Origin: Bacteroides sp.
GTDB lineage: Bacteria; Bacteroidota; Bacteroidia; Bacteroidales; Bacteroidaceae
Assembly (NCBI GenBank): GCA_021203515.1
Contig: JAJQAY010000085.1
Span: forward strand, 1-64,000
Length of the DNA: 64,000 nt
Direction of reading: 5' to 3'
Every line of letters begins with the position of its first letter. Position 1 is the stretch's first letter. This document shows, piece after piece, positions 56,706-64,000 of the stretch. The notes below the pieces were generated by a model that had not been told where the DNA came from, ran no database searches, and worked only from the letters and a program-made list of their open reading frames with translations. The position numbers and the translations under genes are program-made.

Positions 56706-57509
56706 ATGAGAAAACTGTTATTTTTACTTTCTACAATAATACTGGTGCTCGCCGCCGGATGCTCCCAACGACATAGCACACCCACCAAAATACCCATGAC
56801 CAACGGACATCGTGGCGCCAATGCCATCGCACCGGAAAATACAATGGCTTCTGCCGACTCCTGCATCAAATACGGCATTGACTATATGGAATGCGACGTC
56901 TGCATCAGTAAAGACAGTGTGTTCTATCTGCTGCACGACTCTACATTGGACCGCACCACGAATGGTTCGGGCAATATCGCCAGATGGATGTCTGCCGACA
57001 TAGATACACTGGATGCCGGCTCCTGGTTTGGTCCTGAATTTGCAGGACAACGTGTCCTCCGTTTTGCAGACTTATTGCGCAAATCGAAAGAGCACGGACT
57101 GAAACTTACTGTCGACTATCGCACCGGCGACCTTCAGAAACTGCTGGATTTAGTTAAGTCCGAAGGTATGCTGGAAAACTGCAATTTCACATTCAGCAAG
57201 GATGAAGAAGCCAAACACTTCAGACGGATAGCTCCCGAAGTGAAAACGCTGCAGGCCTATATAAGACATAAAGATGACTTGGAGCGTGTCATAGAGGAAT
57301 TAAACCCCAATATCGTCGTTGCATGGATTGACTCTATCACCCCGGAGTTCGTGGAGAAATGCCATCGCCATAACCTGCAGGTTATGGCATTGATTTTAGG
57401 TTTGGATGATAAAACCGAACAAAACCAAAGGGCTGTAGAACTGGGAGTCGACGTAGTGGCAACAGACCGTCCGGAACAGTTCATCATGAAATATGGGAAG
57501 GCAAAGTAG
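56706..57509 (+). CDS. Glycerophosphodiester phosphodiesterase
   Basis: This 267-aa lipoprotein has a signal ending LVLAAGCSQ. The GDPD catalytic motif is GHRGANAIAPENT (about residues 34-46), with MECDVCISKDS (Glu, Asp metal ligands) and LLHDSTLDRTTNG. It releases glycerol-3-phosphate from deacylated phospholipids in the periplasm or outer membrane. The next gene converges from the other strand. Confidence 0.93.
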   Translation: MRKLLFLLSTIILVLAAGCSQRHSTPTKIPMTNGHRGANAIAPENTMASADSCIKYGIDYMECDVCISKDSVFYLLHDSTLDRTTNGSGNIARWMSADIDTLDAGSWFGPEFAGQRVLRFADLLRKSKEHGLKLTVDYRTGDLQKLLDLVKSEGMLENCNFTFSKDEEAKHFRRIAPEVKTLQAYIRHKDDLERVIEELNPNIVVAWIDSITPEFVEKCHRHNLQVMALILGLDDKTEQNQRAVELGVDVVATDRPEQFIMKYGKAK

Positions 57510-57585
57510 ATATAATATTCCCAAAATCGCCCTTTGGCATACCCCACAATGGGATAAACTTTTGCTAAACGCAGACAAGACTTTA

Positions 57586-58676
57586 TTATTCCTCGTGGAA
57601 ATTGGCAGTCAGCCACTTCTCCATTAAGTCGGCTATCTCCACATTATTCAGGTCGGACATCAGGAAATGGGTATTCCCCTTAATACCGATTTCCGGCAAG
57701 TGAATGACTTTCGCATTGCCGCCGTGACGGTTGACCGCCTCGGCAAAAGCCCGGGCCATTTGCATTTCGACACGCCACTGGTCTTCGCCGATATGCTCCA
57801 CCGGATGTTCGGCAATGAAGTTGCCGTAGATGATGAGGATAGGGATGCGCGTCAGTTTTCGGAATTCTTCCAAAGAGACAGGCTCTCCCTGATGCAATCC
57901 ATAGGCGGATTGGACCGGCTCGGGAACTTCTCCTTCCGGAAAGGGGAAGACATACTTCCAGCCACCCGGTTCGAGCGAAATGACGCCCTTTACGTTCTCC
58001 GACTTCAACGCCGTGAGCCAGCCGGGATGCCCGCCGCGCGAATGGGAAATAAGGATAGCCGGGCCTGTCTTATCGAACAATGCCGCCATTGCACGGCTCG
58101 TCACTTCGTCATCGTAAGGCCCTGTGTCGGGGGTTGCCCAGCGTTGCAACTGTTCGAGGCTTGCCGGGTCTTTGGGGAACTGCGTGCCGGGGTAGAGGTC
58201 GGGATATCGGCCGAAGCGGAAAAGGGAGAAAAGCATCTTGTCCATGCACTGCGGTTGGAGGTCTGCCGGCAGCGATGCCGAACCTGCCCGCCCGCGACGG
58301 GGTTGGTCGACGATATAGCAACTGTATCGACGGCGCAAGAAGATATTCAGAAAACCTTCCCGTCCGTCGGGAGTAGTCTCCCACGTCTTGCCCGACTGCC
58401 GCCACCGTGCAGAAATACCAATGGCAGCTTCTTCGCATCCACTGGGATTTGATAGAAAGCATAGGCATGGTCGGCATAGGCTTTCTGCCCCGCCGGATTT
58501 AGGTAGTCGGAATAACGGAACGTGCCGGGAGTCTCTACCGCCGTTCCGCCCACCATGAAACTGCCTTGCTCCTCAATGAGGAGCGGTGCCGGACGGCTTC
58601 CCTCCTGTGCCAATGCAGCCGTAGAGGAAAGCAGGCAGACTGCACCCAATAATCTCCATTTTAATTGAATATTCAT
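57586..58676 (-). CDS. Alpha/beta hydrolase, frame broken once
   Basis: This exported hydrolase (signal ending TAALAQE) has the oxyanion-hole motif FLHGGG and the nucleophile elbow ISHSRGGH (Ser). The C-terminal part is rich in conserved substrate-pocket residues around EPGGWKYVFP. The frame breaks at about 58405: HGGGSRARRG should read on as SGKTWETTPDGREGFLN, and one C restores 363 aa. It lies upstream of the GDPD gene (convergent) and downstream of an aldo/keto reductase on the same strand, which may be co-transcribed. Its substrate is unknown. Confidence 0.82.
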
Positions 58677-58694
58677 AATCGAAAGTATAAGTTA

Positions 58695-59861
<1,167 letters not shown>

Positions 59862-59961
59862 AATCTATCAGTTTTAATTGTCTGATGCAAATTACGGGAA
59901 GAGCCCCACAAAAACTTTACTGTGAGGCTCCTTTTACTTGACTGTAATGTTCAAATGTCGT

Positions 59962-60789
59962 TTATTTCGTCGGGGCGGTTCCGTAGACCTGTTTATAAAG
60001 GCGAGAAAAGTGCGAAAGGCTCTTGAAGCCCACGTCCATGCAGACTTCGCTCACCTTGCGGCCTTTGCCTACGATTTCATCGTGTGCCGCTTCCAAACGT
60101 TTCCGGATAATCCACTTCATGGGAGTCTGGTCGCTGAATTTGGCGAAATCACGCTTGAACGTTGACAGGCTGCGTCCCGTAAAGGCGGCGAGTTCCTCCA
60201 AGGAAAGGTCGTACATATAGTTATGCTGCATAAAATCCAGAATATCTATTTTCCATGGTTCCGCAAAGTCGAACAGCGAAGCATACAGGTTCTTGTCCGT
60301 ATGGAGCAAGGCAAATACGCCTTCCGCCATTTTCAGGTCGAGCCATTCTTCGGAGGGGCGTGCATCGGAATAGTAGTAGGGTTTTATCGACTCAAAAAGG
60401 CTGAGGATGTCCGGTCGGCCGGCCGCAAGGATAAGCAGGCTTCTCTTATCGCGCTCGGACTTGTCGGGAAGTTGCGCATTATTGAGCCTCCGGTAAAAAT
60501 CCAACAAGAAATGGCGCGTCAGCCGCAACACCGTTGCATGATAGGGTTCGCCGTTCATGGGACGCTTGACGAGCGACACACGGTTGTCTTTGCGGATAAA
60601 GGCGCAGTCGCCCTTGTGCAGGCGGGTGATGTGCCCGTTTTCGTGTACTTCTACCTCACCCGAATAGATGTAGAAAAGAATATGGTCGCGCACCATTAAC
60701 GCACATTTACTGTCCTCCTCGTAGTGGTAGTTGAGCATGACGTCCGCAAAAGCGATATTTCTGGGTTGCTGCGTGGTGTATTCTGTCAT
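59962..60789 (-). CDS. AraC-family transcriptional regulator
   Basis: This 275-aa regulator has an N-terminal cupin (FYIYSGEVEVHENGHITRLHKGDCAFIRKD). The C-terminal AraC domain contains LEELAAFTGRSLSTFKRDFAKFSDQTPMKW and VSEVCMDVGFKSLSHFSRLYKQVYGTAP. It is transcribed toward the aldo/keto reductase and hydrolase genes 100 bp downstream, which it may control. It is less like the regulator at 45524 than that one is like the damaged copy at 50418. Confidence 0.93.
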   Translation of the reverse strand: MTEYTTQQPRNIAFADVMLNYHYEEDSKCALMVRDHILFYIYSGEVEVHENGHITRLHKGDCAFIRKDNRVSLVKRPMNGEPYHATVLRLTRHFLLDFYRRLNNAQLPDKSERDKRSLLILAAGRPDILSLFESIKPYYYSDARPSEEWLDLKMAEGVFALLHTDKNLYASLFDFAEPWKIDILDFMQHNYMYDLSLEELAAFTGRSLSTFKRDFAKFSDQTPMKWIIRKRLEAAHDEIVGKGRKVSEVCMDVGFKSLSHFSRLYKQVYGTAPTK

Positions 60790-60950
60790 CGCTGTTTGTC
60801 TTTATATCTGATACAAACTTACATAAAATATCCGAATTTTTCTCGCAAACCTGCATCGAATACTCCCTTTCAATTCATCCGTCAAATATCGAACTCCATA
60901 TCGCCAGCTCTGCACTTCGTCAGTAACCGCTTGTCTCATGGCATCTTATC

Positions 60951-60987
60951 AAGCTACTTTTGCCAAAAAAACAAATAAAAGTAGCTT
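60951..60987. promoter_or_regulatory. -7 box flanked by 11-bp inverted repeat
   Basis: AAGCTACTTTT (60951-60961) and AAAAGTAGCTT (60977-60987) are perfect inverted repeats 15 nt apart. The left arm overlaps the -7 box TACTTTTG (60955-60962) of the outer-membrane protein gene, and the right arm ends at its start codon. This could be an operator or a leader hairpin hiding the start. Confidence 0.6.
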
Positions 60988-61893
60988 ATGAAAATGTTTC
61001 AAGGATTTTTGTGGATGCTGGTGTTCGCGGCATTTCCGGCTTGCGGTTACGGGCAAGGTTATATTAGTTATGATTACCTGTCCGCCAGTAGGCTCAAAGA
61101 CGAGACAGACAATAAATACGGTTCGGGCGATATACAAATAGTGTCGGGCGGATATAACATTCCGCTTTCTGTGAAGCACAATGACAAAGGACAACTGACG
61201 GCATGGAGCGCTTCCATTTACGGTGCTTACGGCACTTTGTCCAATCGAGGGCAGGCAAAGGAATTAAACCCAGATAATATATTAAATGGAGGTCTGAACC
61301 TATCACACATAAGACCCATATCGAAAAGGTGGAGCGCCTTAGCCTCTATAGGGGGCGGAATTTATGCACCTGCCAACGAAATATCCGCAAAAAGCATATT
61401 GGCGAATGGCGGAGTTATCTTCGTGTACAGACTGAATAAAAGCATGAATATCGGAGTAGGTGCGGGGATTACCAATTCTTATGGCGTACCTATGGTCTTG
61501 CCTATGGTCTACTTCAACTGGCAGCAATCGGGCAAGTATGAGTTTAAGATAGATATGTCGAACGGCTTGAAGATTTCCGCGTCAACATGGTTGGGCGAAA
61601 GGATAAAAGTGGAACTGACCGCACTCGAAATGGACGGAATGGCCGCTGTGATGAAAGTGGAGGAAAAGTCCAAGATTTACTCTACGGCTATGCTGAAATC
61701 ATACCTAAGTCCCTCATTCCAACTTACCAAGAACACGAATTTCTATCTGGGAATAGGCGGAAACTGGGTGAGAGGGATAAGCATATCGGACCGCGGTCTT
61801 AAAGGTTTTTTCAACAATTTCAAAGATGACAAAGACGATCCCGAGTTTGGTGTAGCCCTGAGGATTACGACCGGCTTGCGATACCGTTTTTAA
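60988..61893 (+). CDS. Outer-membrane beta-barrel protein (DUF6268-like)
   Basis: This 301-aa protein has a signal peptide (ending CGYGQG) and amphipathic strands throughout, such as GVGAGITNSYGVPMVLPMVYFNW and FYLGIGGNWVRGIS. It ends with RITTGLRYRF, with the C-terminal Phe typical of outer-membrane barrels. It resembles DUF6268 proteins. A LytTR two-component pair follows 99 bp later on the same strand, suggesting linked regulation, but the role is unknown. Confidence 0.78.
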   Translation: MKMFQGFLWMLVFAAFPACGYGQGYISYDYLSASRLKDETDNKYGSGDIQIVSGGYNIPLSVKHNDKGQLTAWSASIYGAYGTLSNRGQAKELNPDNILNGGLNLSHIRPISKRWSALASIGGGIYAPANEISAKSILANGGVIFVYRLNKSMNIGVGAGITNSYGVPMVLPMVYFNWQQSGKYEFKIDMSNGLKISASTWLGERIKVELTALEMDGMAAVMKVEEKSKIYSTAMLKSYLSPSFQLTKNTNFYLGIGGNWVRGISISDRGLKGFFNNFKDDKDDPEFGVALRITTGLRYRF

Positions 61894-61946
61894 TAGAATA
61901 CAGCGTGATTTCTGTCCGGGAACTTATGTAATCACACAATATATTG

Positions 61947-61954
61947 TACTTTTG
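61947..61954 (+). promoter_or_regulatory. -7 box of the two-component operon
   Basis: TACTTTTG matches TAnnTTTG. It lies after the in-frame ATG at 61944 and before the AAAGGAG ribosome-binding site and ATG at 61993, which supports 61993 as the true start. Confidence 0.6.
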
Positions 61955-61992
61955 GGGAAAGAATATCACTGTCAAGGAAAGGAGTAGTCGAT

Positions 61993-62748
61993 ATGATAAA
62001 TATTTATTGGTAGAAGACGAACGGTTTGCTTATGAAGAAATAAAGCGGATGATGCAACGGTTAAGGTCCGATTGTCATTTGGCGGGTTGGGCGGAGAGCG
62101 TGGAACAAGCCGTCTTGCTTCTCAAGCAAGGGAACATCGACTTGATGATGGTCGATATACGCTTGTCCGACGGGCTTAGTTTTGAAATATTCGAGCAAAT
62201 CCCGGTCGACATACCCGTTATCTTCACTACCGCTTACGATGAATATGCAATCAAGGCTTTCAAGGTGAACGACATTGATTATCTGTTGAAACCCATTGAA
62301 GAGAACGAGTTGGAAATGGCTCTATGCAAGTTCGAACGGAACAACTCGCTACATCCCGTTACGCCTGAATTCAGGAAACTGGAGCTTGAATACCTTATCA
62401 AGAATAAGAAGAACCGTTTCCTTGTGCAGGTGGGCGATATGTTCCACTACGTGGAGACAGTGGATATAGCTTTCTTTTATAGTGAGGAGAAATATACTTA
62501 TTTGCATCTCTTTTCCGGAAAAAGATATATCATCAATTATACATTGGAACAGTTGGAGTATATGCTGGATAATGGTGTCTTCTTCCGTGTTTCGAGGAAT
62601 TGCATTTCAAACATAAAGGCGATAAAAAAAGCTCCCGGTATTTCGGAAGCCAGCTGAAGTTATATTTTGTCCGGAATGCCAGCACGAAGTTCTGGTAAGC
62701 CGGAACCGTGTCGGTGACTTTCTGAAATGGATAGACGGCATCTTATGA
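61993..62748 (+). CDS. LytTR-family response regulator, three frame breaks
   Basis: The receiver domain has YLLVEDERFAYEEIKRMM and the phospho-acceptor Asp in LMMVDIRLSDG, with the switch Thr in VIFTTAYDEYA and Lys in YLLKPIEE. A LytTR DNA-binding domain follows (FYSEEKYTYLHL, FFRVSRNCISNIKAI). The start ATG at 61993 follows AAAGGAG; one A must be added at about 61999 to read MIKYLLVEDE. Further single-base losses occur at about 62625 (A run) and 62680 (T run), after which it ends QHEVLVSRNRVGDFLKWIDGIL. With three bases added the length is 252 aa. The stop overlaps the kinase start (ATGA). Confidence 0.85.
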
Positions 62749-63706
62749 AACACAAGAAATACATATTCTTTTTTTTATTGCAACCATATCAATTTCATTG
62801 GTGGTCATTGAATGGGCTTATTATTCGGTTAGCGGCAGATCACTACAAGAAAACTTTATACCTTTATTCCTATTAAATCTTCCTTTTTGCATAGCAATCG
62901 GCTTTATTGATTTTGGAGTCATTCACATGATATACAAAAGATTTAGAAGCCGGAACAATGCCATCAGGATTTCAATAGATTTGACATTGACTACTCTCCT
63001 ATGTGTTTTCATCACAGGCTCTGTGAATTATTTATTGTCAACCTTATCCGATTTCTGGGAAAGTTCCCTGCCTATCATTCCGTGGAATTGGATAATAGTC
63101 TTGCAGATAGAAATATTCTTTTATAGTTTGCGGCAGACGGAAATGGAGAAAGAGAAAGCCTTGTATCAATTCAAGATATTGAAGAACCAGATTAATCCTC
63201 ACTTCCTATTCAACAGTCTGAATATATTGGCCTCTCTAGCCTATCAGGATGCTGAAAAGACTAACCTATTTGCCAAAAAGTTATCTTCAGTCTATCGCTA
63301 TCTACTCACCACACATGAACAACAGACGGTCACCTTAGAAGAAGAACTGGCTTTTGCGGAGTCATACCTGTATCTGGAGCGTATCCGTTTTGAAAACGCT
63401 TTTCATGTAGAGATAGAAAATGATTGCAAAAAGAACAACAGACTGGTGATACCGGCAAGTGTGCAGATGCTTGTAGAAAACGCGATTAAACACAATATCA
63501 GTACAAAGAAATGCCCCTTAATCATTCATATAACAATCAACGATGCGATGATTATCGTTTCCAATAATCTGCAATTACGCAATTCGGTAAATCAGAACGG
63601 GACAGGCTTGCAAAACCTGCAACGCCAATACGCTTTGTATAATAAACGCATTGACGTTGCTAAGAATGAAAAAGAGTTTGTAGTTAAGATACCGTTTGTA
63701 AACTAA
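62745..63706 (+). CDS. LytS/YehU-type sensor histidine kinase, frame broken once
   Basis: This inner-membrane sensor has about four transmembrane helices and a His_kinase domain with phospho-His in LKNQINPHFLFNSLNILASL. The ATP-binding N box is in VQMLVENAIKHNIS, and a Gly-rich NGTGLQNLQRQ follows. It starts at 62745 (MKHKKYIF), overlapping the regulator. The T run near 62770 has eight T, and nine would join to FIATISISLVVIEW, giving 320 aa. It partners the upstream LytTR regulator. The signal it senses is unknown. Confidence 0.88.
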
Positions 63707-63729
63707 GTATATTCTTCTGTCCGGTGCAT

Positions 63730-64000
63730 TCAGGCCAATAGGCGATAGACACCGCCCACTAATGCCTTCACCACGCCTTTCATTTCCAATTCGAAGAGTA
63801 GGGCGGTCATACGGTTTACGGGAAGATTGGCTTCTACCACCAACGTGTTGATATGCAAATCTCCTTGACGGGTAAGAATATTGACTACCAGTTCCTCTTC
63901 TGTCGTCAACTCCGGGAAAAGAGTATGCTGGACTGCTTCGTGCTTATCGGCCTCTACAACGGACATCCAGTCCATTGCCCGCACAAAATCTCCGGCATTT
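63730..64000 (-). CDS. dprA: DNA-processing protein DprA, C-terminal part only
   Basis: The last 90 or so residues of DprA lie here and the gene continues past the window edge. The winged-helix C-terminal domain contains TTEEELVVNILTRQGDLHIN, then ANLPVNRMTALLFELEMKG, ending VGGVYRLLA. DprA loads RecA on incoming single-stranded DNA. The Rossmann-fold core is outside the window, so the assignment rests on this domain alone. Confidence 0.8.
   Translation of the reverse strand, partial: NAGDFVRAMDWMSVVEADKHEAVQHTLFPELTTEEELVVNILTRQGDLHINTLVVEANLPVNRMTALLFELEMKGVVKALVGGVYRLLA

Overview
The window looks like a chromosomal segment of a Bacteroides species (phylum Bacteroidota). The signs are repeated TAnnTTTG -7 promoter boxes, few strong Shine-Dalgarno sites, fimbrillin/DUF3575/DUF5119 lipoprotein clusters, long-form IspG, a three-gene fumarate reductase operon, paired S41 proteases, a two-repeat Ca2+/Na+ exchanger and LytTR two-component genes. 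I cannot fix the species from the sequence alone.

Layout. 1-247: tandem tRNA-Asn genes. 0.3-9.9 kb: core genes (PfkB kinase, S41 protease, ispG, purE, gcvH, a PAP2-like membrane protein, rpoN, Xaa-Pro aminopeptidase). 10.1-15.2 kb (minus): a fimbria-type cluster (DUF3575 barrel, FimB/Mfa2-like lipoprotein, large lipoprotein with a beta-helix C-terminus). 15.5-24.2 kb (plus): an integrative mobilizable element with two tandem tyrosine recombinases, a DUF6043-like protein, a helix-turn-helix protein, a DUF3987-like ATPase, a primase-like protein, an oriT-like stem-loop region and a MobV relaxase. 24.2-32.7 kb (minus): defence cargo. This is a small recombinase, an invertible cassette, a helicase/methyltransferase restriction enzyme with its partner subunit, and an AbiEi/AbiEii toxin-antitoxin pair. 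32.9-33.2 kb: a highly structured, probably non-coding RNA. 33.2-50.1 kb: core genes (MscS channel, glutaminase, exchanger, GNAT protein, parE, coaD, S41 protease, GH3 glucosidase, PAP2 phosphatase, AraC regulator, frdCAB). 50.4-64 kb: accessory and core genes (damaged AraC regulator, sulfatase, second fimbrillin cluster, GDPD, hydrolase, aldo/keto reductase, AraC regulator, outer-membrane protein, LytTR response regulator plus sensor kinase, 3' end of dprA).

The most notable system is at 24.2-31.1 kb. A perfect 30-bp inverted repeat (25065-25094 and 27083-27112) covers the codons for the catalytic D-A-I-I-G-N-P-P-Y motif of a restriction-modification enzyme. Between the repeats lie two tail-to-tail alternative C-terminal cassettes, and a tyrosine recombinase gene lies immediately outside. 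Inversion would replace about 330 C-terminal residues in frame and so should switch DNA specificity. The AdoMet-binding motif appears to sit in the separate upstream subunit, so the methyltransferase looks split between two polypeptides.

Caveat. At least a dozen genes carry one-base (rarely two-base) indels, mostly in homopolymers, and repairing them restores full-length proteins. This fits sequencing error better than biology. I therefore annotate these as single genes over their full span and say where the frame breaks.
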